A stretch of DNA of 64,000 bases from Gaeumannomyces sp. JS-464. Lineage: Eukaryota; Ascomycota; Sordariomycetes; Magnaporthales; Magnaporthaceae. This document shows, one piece after another, positions 1-11,490 of the stretch; position 1 is the stretch's first letter; every line of letters begins with the position of its first letter. Under the pieces are notes generated by a model. The model was given only the letters and a program-made list of their open reading frames with translations. It was not told where the DNA came from and did no database searches. The stretch covers positions 1,178,001 to 1,242,000 of the forward strand of contig NGZR01000001.1 of NCBI GenBank assembly GCA_002197995.1. Reading direction: 5' to 3'. The translations under genes and the position numbers were made by a program.

Positions 1-2471
1 CCGATGTCCACAGCCACTTCGACCCGCTCCTTGGTCAATCCAGGCCGGTTCGAAACTGCACCGCCGTCATCCGGCCCCGTCGTGCTACGTTTCCGTTTGG
101 CTTCGGAGTGGAGGCTGGTCGCTCCGTCGGCCACCACGAGCGACGATTGGCCGTGAAACTCGTGACCTGCGAACATGGAGTCGATGACGTCCTCGGCGAG
201 GACGCTGAGGTCGACGTCGATGGTCAAGCCCGACCCTTGTGCGCCGGTCCGCCGTCCGCCGGGCTCGGGTTTCGACCTCCTAATCCGGTCGGATCTGACG
301 AAGGTGTTGATCTTTGTAAAATCCAGCACATGTTGGATGGTGTCGAGAAGCGTCCTCCCGCATCGCTCAATGGTGTCGATCATGCCGTGCTGGAACGAGT
401 TGATCGTTGTATCCTGAAGAAACTCGACCGATGCGAGGATGCCGTGGAGCGGCGAGCGAAGCTCGTGGCTGATGGACGAGATAAAGTCCGACTTGGCCCT
501 ATCCGCGTTTACCGCATCCAACCGGGCAACTTCGGCCATGATGCTGTTTCCAAAGGCGGCGAGATAGTTCAAATCTTCTGTGTGGGTGAGCACGCGCGGG
601 GTCTGCTGACCAATCCAGAAAAAGCTCCCGGCGAACCATCTGTCCCTGTGCGAATCCCACAGCGGAATAAAGGCTATACTTCTCGCGCCAGGAAGCATCC
701 GAAGCAGGATCTTTGCCTCCCTATGTTCGGCGACTTCCTCGGGAAGCCGTTCTCGCGTCTCGGAATATCTGTATTCGGCGCCTGCTTCGTCTTCTGGCGC
801 GTGGCCGGGGCTGCCGGCGGGGGGCATGACTCGGCTTCTCTCGCCCGACTGGAAGACGTGTCCGTTGGGATACTTGCGAAGAAGGGTCTCGAGAAATGCT
901 TCCGCAGGCGGAACCACTGGAGTTGTATCGCCATGCATGCTGGAGTGTTTGCCCGTCCGAAAGCCCAGCACTCCGCACGTCTTTTGCTCAACGCCGCGTT
1001 TTCCAGTCGGTGTCTCCTCTGGCAGTTGCAGCGCGTGGTCGTTGTCACCGGTGCTTACATCTGATGACTCCGTATCACCGGTCGCGCTCCGGGGGGGCTC
1101 CCTTTCCGTGTGGGGCACATCGGACTCTAGTACTTGTAAGATCACCAGTGTCAAACTTCTAGGGCGGAGTGTTCTGGCGACCCACCGATTTCTCGTCCGC
1201 GTGTATGAATATTGGCATCTAGGAAGATAGCCCCGTCAACCTCGATGCACTCCTGGATAATGTTGCTGGCACGTGAAAACATCTCCTTGACGCTTTGGGA
1301 TACAAGCCTGTCCCGTAGGTCCAGAGTAAATGTTGCCACGCTCTGCCCGCTGCGTAGGGGAGAAGGACTGTCGGCTGTCGCCGGAACGGCCGTCTTCGGT
1401 GGTTGCTGAGGCGGGAATTCCTTGCTTCCGGGCCTCGAGGCGGCGGAAGTCCCACCGCAGTCCCCCTGGACTGTGGGGACCCAAGGCGTGTCGACGGTGC
1501 AACCGGTTGTTTTCACTAGAGTGGTCGTAGATGGCCTCGCATGACTACCGGGCGATGTAGATGGAATTGGGACCTGGGCATCCATAGTCCGTTCGGGGAT
1601 ATGTGTCTTTGGCGCAATGGCAATGGACCCACACCATACTCCTCTCTCTTCTTGTTGTCCCCTTCAGTGCCGTCTTCCGGCACGTCCCGTCGGCGAGGTT
1701 TGGTGCTTCCAAGTTCGAGCCACCAGTCGCCCAGGTCAGTGCCGCCTTCCATGAAAACCCCGAGGCCTTTGACCATCTTCTCGGTGCGCCGATGCCCTTC
1801 GTTAGATCTCGTCATCTCCAGGTGTGCCATGATCGCATGTGACATATCGCACAAGAACTCTGTTTCAGTGCTGCCGAGTCCCTCCCTTGGCCTATCATCC
1901 ATGACGGACAGAGTTCCGATGTTGAATCCCGATCTGGTGCTGATGGGCATTGCGGCGTAGAATCGTAGGGACGGATGCCTCGCGACAAAGGACTGATCCT
2001 TGAACTCGTTGTCTTGGGTGACATCGTTGATGACCAAGGGGGATCGGCTCCACGACTTCTGGCGCGGCCCATCTTCTTGCGAGGCGAGCATCTCAAGCGT
2101 CTGAAGAGCGTTCCCGCAGAGCCCCAGCGATTTCAGCAATGTTGTACGCCCAAACCATAAACCATCTTTGTCGTTGGCAGGAGCGTCAGACAGGAGATGT
2201 GATTTCTGCGTGGCCTCCGTAAGAATGTGTTGGTGTGTCCGGTCAATGAGGGATATCAACGTGCGCGTCGTGTTCAAGCGCAGCGTCACGAGCTGCGCGA
2301 AGGCAGATAGTGTTGTATCAGGCCCTGATCGGGGCGCTCTATCTGGTGCGAGGTATCTAATCCGTGATATCAGTCAACTCCACATTTACTGCAATAAATC
2401 AGGCGTGTTTCGTACTGGTAAAAATCCCTCTCCCAAGCCGCCTCGGAAGGGGGCCCGAGGCTCTCCTCCAT
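1..2471 (-). CDS. Fungal GAF-type hybrid histidine kinase, 5' part, runs off the window
   Basis: A sensor histidine kinase, expected to autophosphorylate on His and pass the phosphate to a receiver domain. Proposed exons on the minus strand are 2471-2390, 2342-1640, 1544-1186 and 1132-1. The introns 2343-2389 (47 nt, GTAAAT donor, CTGAT branch, CAG), 1545-1639 (95 nt, GTATGG/TAG) and 1133-1185 (53 nt, GTGGGT/AAG) all keep the frame. Seen in order: an N-terminal WERDFYQYE motif; a GAF-like domain in exon 2 containing YAAMPISTRSGFNIGTLSVM; a low-complexity Pro/Ser/Thr linker; a second GAF-like block around IAFIPLWDSHRDRWFAGSFF; then the H-box FISSISHELRSPLHGIL, whose phosphoacceptor His codon is at 465-467. 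The ATPase and receiver domains would lie left of base 1. The ATG at 2471 is chosen because the family motif follows it closely. The splice sites are inferred. The gene shows no RIP-type stops, unlike everything to its right. Confidence 0.88.
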
Positions 2472-2758
2472 GCTGCGGTTTGGCCTACTGCACAGCTGAA
2501 TAGCCTCCGAAAAGACGCTCTTCACACGACCGACACCCGGGGGGTTGACAGTTTCACCAGAATCGGGATCGATAACGATATCTGGGAGACGAGGGCCGGG
2601 TCGTTGGACGCCAAGGTTGAGGACCGCACCTCAATCTGCCGTTGTGCTGGGAGGGCGAAATTCTCGGGTCGTCATTGACCCTCCAAAGCATGTGCAGACG
2701 GTAGAGAAGAATGGCGGCGGGTGTGGAATTGGCTGTGGTTTTATAATATTTATTTATT
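2472..2758 (-). other. 5' flank of the kinase gene with an in-frame upstream stretch
   Basis: No separate gene is evident. In the kinase frame the sequence upstream of the ATG at 2471 stays open for 53 codons back to a TGA at 2633-2631, and then on to another ATG at 2675. So this is either 5' UTR and promoter, or a longer N-terminus broken by one stop. A TGA here could come from a TGG codon by a single G-to-A change. Confidence 0.4.
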
Positions 2759-2760
2759 TA

Positions 2761-2920
2761 ACGTGGTTTACCACCGAGTCGCGCAAACCACCAAGTCGCG
2801 CATGTGCAAAATGTCACGGCACGACAGTACGTGATCTAGATGTGAACAGTTAATTGCAAATGAGGAGGAAGGAATTTATCTACGAGGGGCAAGCGGGGTG
2901 CTACGGACAGCCCGTGCACC
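2761..2920 (+). mobile_element. Fot1/pogo-type element end (remnant)
   Basis: A TA dinucleotide at 2759-2760 is followed by ACGTGGTTTACCACC and two near-identical direct copies of a motif ending AGTCGCGC. The same layout (ACGTGGTTTAC start, then short subterminal direct repeats) marks both complete Fot-type elements further right. No transposase follows; the Tc1-like element starting at 2923 interrupts or replaces it. Inferred from the end structure only. Confidence 0.5.
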
Positions 2921-2922
2921 TA

Positions 2923-3310
2923 CAGTGGGCGGACAAAAGTATCGCTTCAATTTTTTCTTTACCCCGCAACCCCGCGACGCGTTTTCATCAACCCTACCTA
3001 TTCAAACACGCACAACATGCCCAAACGAGGGCCGGATAATCCCTTAGGGGAATATTCCCCTCATAAAAGGACGAAGATTGTTACGGAATATCTTTCGGGT
3101 GTGTCGAAGGCCGCGTTAAACGCAAAATACGATGTTCCGATAAGCTCGATCAATGGCCTCGTGTCCAGATACGAAAAACAAGAATCAGCGAGGTCACGCA
3201 AACGATCCGGCCGCCCCCCCAGACTCTCTGACGCGGAGATTTTCCGTATATTGCAGGCAATTGATAAAGACCCTTTCATTTCCGAGGCAGATATTTTAAA
3301 AATATCGAAG
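2923..3310 (+). pseudogene. Tc1/mariner transposase, N-terminal fragment with its left TIR
   Basis: A TA at 2921-2922 precedes an inverted-repeat-like end starting CAGTGGGCGGACAAAAGTAT, typical of Tc1 elements. The ORF starts at 3017. Its first residues form a helix-turn-helix: KRTKIVTEYLSGVSKAALNA resembles the DNA-binding region of Tc1/Tc3 transposases, and RSRKRSGRPPRLSDAEI is the linker between the paired-box-like subdomains. After about 98 codons the frame runs into the LTR of alpha element A, so the catalytic DDE domain is absent. The rest of this element is not seen elsewhere in the window. Base composition is normal here, so this piece escaped the heavy RIP seen from about 3535 on. 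Confidence 0.8.
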
Positions 3311-3735
3311 TGTTACGACCAGACACAGGGGGCAGGAAGCGGGGCCGGGGCCAAAAAGCCCAGAGGGCCAGACAAGCTCCCAACCCCGCTTCCCTACAGG
3401 TCACGTGACCCAGTGGCTTACCTAAGTTGGATCTTTGGATCTCTGGGCAGATCCACAGATCCAACGGATCTCTGGATCTTTGGACAAAGCCATAAATCCA
3501 AAAACCACGGTGGACAAGCATTATGTATATAAAGAATGGATTTCCTTTTTATCCTAAATAGCTTTTAACTGGGGCTTCGGCATTAGTTAACCTAAATTAG
3601 CTCCTAAGCATCCCTTAGGGGCAAGCAATTAAATTATCCTTTTAAATTACGTTTTCCCCCTATGTTTAAACTAATAATATTATCCTATCCACCCCCGAGG
3701 TGCCTTACCCTAGGAGCAAACCCTTAGTTATAACA
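3311..3735 (+). repeat. 5' LTR of family-alpha Gypsy element A
   Basis: It begins TGTTACGACC and ends AGTTATAACA, the same ends as the other alpha LTRs (for example 44530-44912). The first 220 bases (U3) are GC-rich and unlike the U3 of other copies. From about 3535 the sequence becomes AT-rich and matches them closely, including the GCTTCGGCATTAGTTAAC block. The five bases before it are CGAAG; the right-hand duplication was not found. Confidence 0.85.
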
Positions 3736-3785
3736 TTTTAACTAATACTATTTAATACCTCGTTAAAAGAAAGGATAGTGCAGCT

Positions 3786-4334
3786 ATAACAAGCAGCAGC
3801 GAAAAGCTTAAAAAGGGAAAAACTACGGTTTTTACCCTTAACGGTGTTAAATATAACCTCGAGGAAGCCATTAACACGGCTAGCCTTTTTAAGCTTATAA
3901 CGAACGAAATCGCTAAAAGCCAAGCCGAGGTAAAGTAATTTACCATAAAGCTATTATCCTTTAAAACACCTATCGTAATCCGAGCGTACAAGTTCCCGTT
4001 TTTAAACCTTTACGAAAAGGAAAACGGCAAGCTTAAAACGTTCCTTACCGAATGCAAAAGCTATTTTAAGTTTTACGAACAGCAATTCGTAAATAAAAAA
4101 TAAAAGGTTATTTACGCTATTACTAAGCTGGACGGTAAAGTAAAAAATGGTTCCAGCCGATTTAAAACGATTATTTTAAAAAATACGAGGGTAGCTAAAA
4201 AGCTATTAAAATCATTTTCGCCAATTTCGAAACTTTTAAAAAAAAGGTCGGAAAAGTGTTCGATATAGTTAACGAAACCCGAATCGCCGAAAAAAATTTG
4301 CTAGCTTTTAAATAGCGAAAAGCCGCAGCCAAAT
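3786..4334 (+). pseudogene. Gag of element A, truncated
   Basis: It aligns by eye with the alpha Gag at 29247 (E2) and 24270 (E1). The start codon corresponds to ATA at 3786, ATG in E2. Conserved stretches include a block like FKTFLTECKSYFKFYKQQF and the KKWF motif. The frame carries several TAA/TAG stops. Homology ends at the codons for RGAAAK, where the reversed LTR at 4335 begins, so the C-terminal half of Gag and all of pol are missing at this place. Confidence 0.75.
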
Positions 4335-4803
4335 TGTTACAATTAAGGGTTTGCTTTTAAAATAAGGCACCTCGGGGGTGGACAGGACAATATTACTGGT
4401 TTGGGTACAGTGGAACACGTAACTTAAAAGGGTAATTTAATTGCTTGCCCTAAGGGATGCTTGGGAGCTAACTTAAGTTAACTAATGCCGAAGCCTTAGT
4501 TAAAACTCCTTAGGATAATAAGAAACCCACTTTTTATAGTTACCCGTCCTCCTTTAGCCGCCGGATATATTAACCATATCCATAACTTACATATCCTTAA
4601 AAGCGGCGCTAGATATGTTAGCTATATTTATAACTTACATATTTTTAAAAGTGATGCTGGATATATTAGCTATATCCATAGCTTACATATTTTGCACCGC
4701 TAGGCACGTAACCGACCTTTGGTGGAGCTGTTTTAGCCTTTCCGTTAGGTCCGCACGCCCCGCACTTTTTGCACGTTTGTCCCGCTATACGCTGGTCGTA
4801 ACA
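4335..4803 (-). repeat. 3' LTR of reversed alpha element A'
   Basis: It starts TGTTACAATTAAGG and ends GGTCGTAACA, i.e. an alpha LTR read on the minus strand. The part up to about 4540 matches the R/U5 of the other copies. The rest (U3) contains tandem TATATTAGCTATAT-like units and a GC-rich tail that I do not find in the other alpha LTRs. The flank on the left is CAAAT. Confidence 0.85.
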
Positions 4804-4862
4804 TTAAATCTCCCCTTTTAGGCCAAATCACTTTAGCTACGTTTTTATCCCTTCCTTTTATT

Positions 4863-5547
4863 AATGGTAAGTACTTTCCTTCGTTACTATCCTTTCGTCC
4901 CCTTTTCGTTTAACAAAATGTTTAGCTGGGTGCAAAAGCGAAAGCTTGCGCGTTTAACTATTAAACGCGATAACTTCTCTTTTTTTTTTTTTTTTTTTCC
5001 TTTATTAACATGCATTTTTGTTTTAACTGTAAAGCTAACGGGCTTAATCGTTACAAAGCGTCCTTTAGCGATTATTCCCGGTATAAAAGGTGTATTCGTT
5101 AAGGCCGCTCCCGGTGCGACATCCTGGGTTTTGCCCTAAAGCACTTCTGTTATTACAATTTTTAGCATTTTCGCCTTGAAAAGAAACTGGAGGCTGCGGA
5201 AGCGGAACTGCGGGCTTTTTTTTTACGAAAATCGACCGTTTGCAGAAATAAAAAAAACAATAGCGCAAAAAGCTTACACGAGCGATTCGTTATGGTATCG
5301 ACTTCGTGGAGGAATTGGAGCGTGTCAAGCAGGAGGAGGCCGACTGGAAGGCTTCCTAGGTTGCCCCACAACTCGAGCTTTCCAAAGCTCCTTTCGTTTC
5401 CTTTGGCTGGCAAGCTTTCGAAGTTAATCCTAACTTGGACCTGCTCGCTTTTTTTAGTACGGGTAAATGCGCCCTTTTTACAACCTAATGGTGTAATAAT
5501 AACACTTCCTATCCCCACTTTGGAAATCCCAGGTTCGATTTCTAGTT
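4863..5547 (+). pseudogene. Antisense ORF of alpha element A': Cys-cluster plus coiled-coil protein
   Basis: Lies between the reverse transcriptase of A' and its 3' LTR, on the opposite strand to gag-pol. Seen in order, with frameshifts: a Ser/Lys-rich start, a Cys cluster containing CFNCKANGL and CIRQGRSRCDILGF, a coiled coil starting RLEKKLEAAEAELRAFF, then a Glu/Lys stretch EELERVKQEEAD and a tail FGWQAFEVNPNLDLLAF. The same order, with the same motifs, is found antisense at 42121-44440 in element E2 (RCIR/KCFS, DILG/NILG, WQAF, NLNLDLLAFF). Function unknown; the Cys pattern suggests metal binding. Here it directly abuts a truncated reverse transcriptase, so RNase H, integrase and chromodomain are absent from this copy. 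It is less AT-rich than its surroundings and carries an 18-base T run near 4980. Confidence 0.7.
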
Positions 5548-6747
5548 AAGCTAAAAGGATTGGCGATTTTGCTATAACCACGGGTAAACCGTTTGTAAAA
5601 GTTTAAAAAACCTAGGAACCCTTGTACTTCCGTAACGTTTTTAGGTATAAGCCACTTTTTAACTTTTTCGACTTTTTAAGGTTTATATAAACCTGTCCTA
5701 ATGTAATTACGAACTTTAAAAAAGTAACTTTTTATGTATTCCATTCGCATTTTTCTAGCTTAACGAAAAGTTTTGCGTTAAGCAGCTTTTAAAGCATTTT
5801 ATATACGTATTACTTATATTTTTCCACAGTTTTCGAAAAAATTAGGATATCGTTTAGGTATGCGAAAACGAAAATGTCGAAATACTTTCGTAATATATGG
5901 TTAATTATTTTTTAAAACGGAATTAATGCATTAGTAATGCTAAAAGTTATTATTAAAAACTCGTAACATTTAGGCTTTATTATAAAAGCCGTTAACCATT
6001 TTAGCCTTTTTTAATCCGTATTAAATTGTAAGCTTTTCGTAGGTTTAAAGCCGTAAAATACTGGGTTTTACCGAGTTTATTTCGTAATTCGTTAATAAAA
6101 AGCAAAAAATACCGATTTTTAATCGTGGCCTCGTTTAACAGCGGTAATCGATGCATATTCGTTTCGTCCCGTTTTTTTTCCTTTAAAAGATTTCATATTT
6201 TACCGAAAAATTAAAAGGTTTAATATGCCCTTTTCGTAAGTTTTCCTTTAATTGTTTTTTTAACACCTTTTATTATCGGGGGTTAAGTTAGTACAGCTTT
6301 TAATATTTAAGTTACGTGCTTAATTAAATTTAATTTTAAAATCGAACGGTTTATATTTGGGAAGCACCGTTTTTAGGGTTTTCCGAAACAATTTTTCGTA
6401 TTTATGTTACTCCCTTTTAAAAATATTCGCGAGCTGTTTTTTTAATATTAGTTAATTCGTTTTAATCGCTTTTTATTTAAATAATCGTATATTCGTTAAC
6501 GTTAAATACGAAAGTAAATTGCTAAATCCTATTACCGTTATAACCTTTTTTCGTTACTTTTTACGGTTACGGTTTAAAGTTCGTAATTGGTAAATCGTTT
6601 TAATTATTTGTAGCTTTCCTTATTAAATTTAGCTTATAGCCCAATTTATCCGTAAATGTTTTTTTTAAGCTAAAGGATTTCGAAAATAACGTTTTTTTTC
6701 CTTATATTTAAATCGTTTAATATAATAGTAATATTTTCCCTGCTTCG
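5548..6747 (-). pseudogene. Reverse transcriptase of alpha element A' (decayed)
   Basis: Minus-strand Ty3/Gypsy reverse transcriptase. The catalytic region reads FAYLNDILIFSKT at about 5826-5870 (the YxDD position shows YLND), followed by a block ending in a peptide like FTNGLPVVIAKSPILLA, the usual end of the RT palm/thumb region. Many in-frame TAA/TAG stops. It is interrupted on its right by Gypsy element B, inserted at GGTAC (6748-6752), and continues upstream (in its own sense) at 19941. Confidence 0.8.
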
Positions 6748-6752
6748 GGTAC

Positions 6753-6900
6753 TATTACGGAGCGAGCCCCAGCCCACGCCCAAACCACCACCAACCTTAT
6801 ATATAAACTGCCTCCCGCTACCAAATAGCTAAAAAACCTTTTTTTTCTCCTCGCGCAATAACAGTTTTTTTATACAAAACCTAAGTGTTGCATTGTAACA
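6753..6900 (+). repeat. 5' LTR of element B
   Basis: 148 bp, ending AAGTGTTGCATTGTAACA. It differs from the 3' copy at 19786 mainly by C/T and G/A changes, and is the more GC-rich of the two. Confidence 0.9.
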
Positions 6901-7079
6901 GTTTATTGCGCTAACCTTTAAAAACCGGCCGATGCGGTAGCCGCTTTTCACCACGACCAAAATACGCAACATACCACGGAACTATACCCAAACCAAAACC
7001 ACGCCGACGGATCGACACCGGAACGACGGTAGCACCACGATACCACGATACCACAGCACCATAACATACCAAAATACGG

Positions 7080-8420
7080 TAGGGAACGCCCTCGCTAGGT
7101 ATTTTTCATTGGAATCGCTAATTAAAAGCGCCGAGGTAATAAACGTAACAGCGTTTATTAGCGCAATAACTAGCAATTAGGAAATATCGAACCAAATATA
7201 CGGCATTTTTCAAACACTAAATAACGGTATGGAAAAAATACTTAAAACTAATTAAAAAACCAAGCAAAACTTAAGCGAAATAATTAAACACCGCTAAAAG
7301 GCAGTTGGAAATTTCAGGCGAAAAACGGCGAAATGCGCGCAATACGAAAAGGAAAAGGAAGCGGTGTACCAATTTAAAGCCCAAATGCTAGAACGATTTA
7401 ACGCCAGCCAAAACCGGATCCGAAAGCTGGAAAGCCAATTGGCAAAAGCCAAAGCGGCGCGCTAAAAAACCCTGCTTAGCCCAAAAACACATACCTTAAT
7501 TATAACCAAAACCTTTACACCGTTTTTAGAAAACGACGAAGCCCCGCCGGCTTAGCACCACATAATTACCGATAAGCCCGTATTTTTTCGACCAAAAGGC
7601 TATAACCCCCTAACATTTTTAAACGGGCAATTACTGCCCGAAACCCGCTAAAAGGCGTACGAGTCCTAAAAAGCCCAGCTGCAAGCGAAATTTGCATTAA
7701 ACGGACACGCGTTCCCAAAATAAAAAGAAAAAGTCCTGTACGCCGGATAGTTCTTTTCGAAATAAGCTTATAGCTTTATTAAAAACCGCATGCCTAATAA
7801 CGCTAACCCATCGACCTGCCAGCTGTTTACTATCGACGAGCTTTTCCGTATTTTAAACCCGGTATATATTACCGCTAACGCCGCGCAGGCCGCCTAACGC
7901 CACTTCGCTAGCTTTAAACAAGGCAAAAGCTTTATAGGGATTTTATTAACGAGTTTTACAAGTTGGCCGATTTATGCGATATAACAAATGTATAATTCGT
8001 CGAAGCTTTTAAGGCAAAGGTTAACGGCGAGCTAAGCGCGCTTTTGCAGCTTATGCTTCCAAATTTGCGCCCCGGCCCCGGCGTTTTCGATAAATGGGTG
8101 GCATTATTCCGAAACTTGTTTAACAATATCGCAAACCACGATTACCGCTAAAAAGGCTACAACTAATCGATATAAAACCGACAAACCGCATATTAAAATC
8201 CCAACGGCGCTATAAACCTTAGTAAAATTAGCATAATAGAACGCCAAATTACGCCGAAAAAAAGGCAAAAGCGTAAAATTAAACGATTTTGCTTTTATTG
8301 CGGGAAAAACGGCCATATATCCCGCGAATGCCTAGCGAAAACTAGCAACATACCGTCGAAAAACGAGTAAGCTTTACGGCAAATCGCCCGCGAAGCATTA
8401 AAAAGCAATTAACATAAGCA
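7080..8420 (+). pseudogene. Gag of element B
   Basis: Long mostly open stretches in one frame, broken by TAA/TAG. The N-terminal half is a coiled coil ending in QNRIRKLESQLAKAKAAR. A central capsid-like block reads FTIDELFRILNPVYITANAA. The C-terminus has a CCHC zinc knuckle, CFYCGKNGHISREC, at 8290-8331. This is the normal order of a fungal Ty3/Gypsy Gag that packages element RNA. Confidence 0.85.
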
Positions 8421-8429
8421 AATATAAAG

Positions 8430-10838
8430 GAAAAAGTTTTTTTTAATATAATAGGCCCTAATACAACTTTCTCTTTTTTATATACCTTTGCCCAAATAAT
8501 GCCGGAATTGTTTCGTATTAATCGCTTATCGATACCGGGTGCTTTTTATAAGCATTTATTAATAACGCTTTCGCGCGCAAATACCAATTAAAACGATAAA
8601 AGCTTTTACGATTAAAACCGCTTCGATTTGCTAACGGAAAGGTTGCGGGATACCTTACCGAGTTCGTTTAAACTAAACACCAGTTCGCTAGCAGGCTAAA
8701 AACCCTGGTTATATATTGCTGGCCGCTAAGCGGCTTTAACGTTATTTTAAGCTTGCCGTAGCTATAATATTATAACCCCGATATCGATTAAAAAACGGGC
8801 ATTTTGTTAATTAACGGCGAAACGATAGTAAAAACTCATTACGTTATACCCGATTTGGAAATTAAAATATTTAGTGCTTTAAATTTCGCCATATTTTACA
8901 AATAACCAAAAATGCAAATAAAACGAACTACTTTAAAAGAACTTTTTTTCGATATAATAATAAACCGCTTCGTTAACCCGCGGGGCAGCTTGCGAATCGC
9001 TAAAAAAAACTAGCGATATTTTTAAAAGCTATTTTTACTTTAAACGATACGCCACGCGATACCCCGCTAACTCCGAAATTAAAAAACTTTCGAAATTAGA
9101 TTAATAAAGCACCGCACTTTCACCGGGTATTCGAAAAGGATATCGAAAAGTATTTGGAAGGAATAACATTAGCGATAATGCAAGAAATCCTCGACAAACT
9201 GCTTAAGGAGTTAAAAAATTTGGCCGATTGCTTTTCGCTTAAAAACGCGGAAATATTGCTATTATACCAGCTATTTAACTATAAAATTAAGCTTTTCGCT
9301 GGATAAACGCCGCTATACAGCCATTACCGCGCCATATTACCCGGAAAGTTACGTATAATGCGAAAATATTTGGACGAACACCTAAATAAAAGCTTTATAC
9401 GCCCTAGTTAATCCCCGCCGCCGTATTAATGCTTTTCGCGCGGAAACCCGGCGGGGAGTAAAGGTTTGCGTAAATTACAAAAGCTTAAATAACGTTACCG
9501 TTAAAAACCGCTACCCGATTCCGCTTATTAAAAAAACCCTAAACGCTTTATTAAAAGCAAAGTGGTTTACTAAACTCGATATTACGGCGGCGTTTAACCG
9601 TTTACGTTTCGCTTTAAAAAACGAATGGAAAACCGCGTTTATTACGAGGTTCGGCCTATTCGAATGCCTTATCGCGAATTTCGGCATAATAAGGGTTTTA
9701 AGCTCGTTTTAGCACTATATTAACCATACGTTAAGCGATTTACTAAACAAATTCGCTATAGCATATTTAAATAACGTGCTTATATATAGCGAAATATAAG
9801 CGGAACATTAGCGATACGTTAAAAAAATAGTGCAAAAATTCGATAACGCCGGCTTTACAATCGATATCCGAAAATGCGAGTTTAACGTCCAAAAACAAAA
9901 TACCTGGGTTTAGTAATTACCACGTAAGGAATGCGGATAAACGAGGAAAAGGTTCGGGCGATTAAAAATTGGCAGGAATTTTAATCGCTAAAAAACTTTT
10001 AACGTTTTATTAGCTTCGCTAATTTTTACCGACGGTTTATTAAAAGCTTTTCCAAAATCGCGTAGCCTTTTATAACGCTAATAAATTATAAAAATTAGCC
10101 AAGCACTTTTATAAATAACGCTATAACGGCGTTTTAATAATTAAAAAACGCCTTTTCGTTAACGATTACCCTAGCTTTTTATAACCCTACTAAAAGGATT
10201 ATCGTAAAAGCAAACGCTGTTCGATTGGGCGTTAAGCGGGGTGCTATTTACAAGTTAACAAGCTGGGAATCCGCCGGCCAGTTGCCTTTTTTTCGGCAAA
10301 GCATTACTAGCGGAATGCAACTACGAAATTTACGATAAAAAGCTTTTAACAATCGTTAAAGCATTTGAAAAATGGCGCTTAAAATTACAAAGCATGGAAT
10401 AAGCAATAAAAATATGGTCGAATTATAAAAACCTCCAGTACTTTACTACTATTAAACTGCTAAACCAGCGTTAAATCCGCTGGTTCGAATTTTTTAGCGA
10501 TTTTAAATTCCAAATTGTATATAAACCGGGCAAATTAGCCGTAATGCCAAATGCATTTCCCGGTTATTTAGCGTAAAACCAGCGGACATTTAAAACGTAA
10601 TAAACGATAGGATCGCATTTCGGCATCGTATACTATTGCCAGTTAGCATATGGCAAACGGAAAACTAGCGATAAACCGTCGATAAGCCGGTATATAAACA
10701 ACCGACATTACGGCGATTAAACGTATCGCAACTTATAAACACACATATTAACGACGCTTATGCTAAATGCGAAACGATATAAGCCATATTAGCAGCGCTG
10801 CGGACTTAGCGATAAGGCAATTTCCTAACGCAATTCGG
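8430..10838 (+). pseudogene. Protease, reverse transcriptase and RNase H of element B
   Basis: The RT is clearest: KNRYPIPLIK-like fingers, then WFTKLDITAAFNRLRF at about 9562-9600 with the first catalytic Asp, WKTAF and TRFGLFECL. The YxDD region near 9760 reads YLNN, so a catalytic Asp has been lost. The RNase H region follows to about 10560. The zinc-knuckle-to-RT interval (8430-9200) should hold the aspartic protease, but I cannot point to its active-site triad. Frames are kept over long stretches with scattered TAA/TAG. Homology is cut at 10839 by element C and resumes at 16223. Confidence 0.8.
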
Positions 10839-10843
10839 AAATA

Positions 10844-11013
10844 TGTTAAAAGTGGCCTAAAGTCACGTGGGTGGCAACTGGTGCCCCACAGCTCTAAGCT
10901 TATGCACTGGCCCTGGTATTTTAGCTTGCGCGCGCCTTAACCCGCGATCTAGTAAAGTAGCTAAAGAACAATCACCAATCATTTCGGGTGCCTGTTATCG
11001 CGCACCTCCATTA
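10844..11013 (+). repeat. 5' LTR of Copia element C
   Basis: Starts TGTTAAAAGTGGCC and contains TCACGTGGGTGGCAACTGG. Its right end was placed after CCATTA because that makes the flanking AAATA duplication exact. Ending it at CCA is the alternative. Confidence 0.85.
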
Positions 11014-11025
11014 GGTTATAAGCCC
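11014..11025 (+). other. Primer-binding site of element C
   Basis: GGTTATAAGCCC immediately follows the 5' LTR. The same 12 bases follow the (minus-strand) 5' LTR of both H elements at 28633-28644 and 43858-43869. Which tRNA 3' end it pairs with was not determined. Confidence 0.6.
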
Positions 11026-11490
11026 TCGCGCCACCGTTAACGATATCTTGCCTAATTAGGAGAAATTAACGGTGCACGAGTTGTTTCCCGTTGCTTGCGT
11101 TTTCCCGCGTGATTAACGGGCGAGGCGCAGTAGTTAAAAAACCGTTAAACGACAATTAACAAAGGCCGCGTTCGGCGCCGATTAGCAACTATAACAAAGC
11201 AATAACGATAACCCTTTTAGCGCTTAAAAGCACCATTTCCCTTGCAATTTAACGCTTTTGTACGCGTTAAAAGTGCTAACAAAATCGCTAAAATGGCGGA
11301 ATACCGCGAAATCGCAATAAGGTTCCGGACTTGCTAGGGCCTTTTAACCTGGAAATATAAAAGCGCACTATCCGGGTGCATTTAACCGCTTCCCGTAACA
11401 TTTCCTTTATATTTGCTAACCTTCCGGCTAAGCCGGCTAAAGCGGAAAATTACGAAGCTGTATAATTATAGCTTTTAGGAGGATATTAAC

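Noticed and set aside
108..2160. Several plus- and minus-strand ORFs of 60-320 codons over the left 2.2 kb, including one of 318 codons at 108-1064
   Set aside because: They are shadows of the histidine kinase on the minus strand, whose frame carries the H-box and GAF motifs and joins across consistent splice sites.
4979..4998. 18-base T run as a possible LINE or SINE poly(A) tail (reversed)
   Set aside because: No target duplication or LINE/SINE body adjoins it; it lies inside the antisense ORF region of A' and is better seen as a slippage-prone tract.
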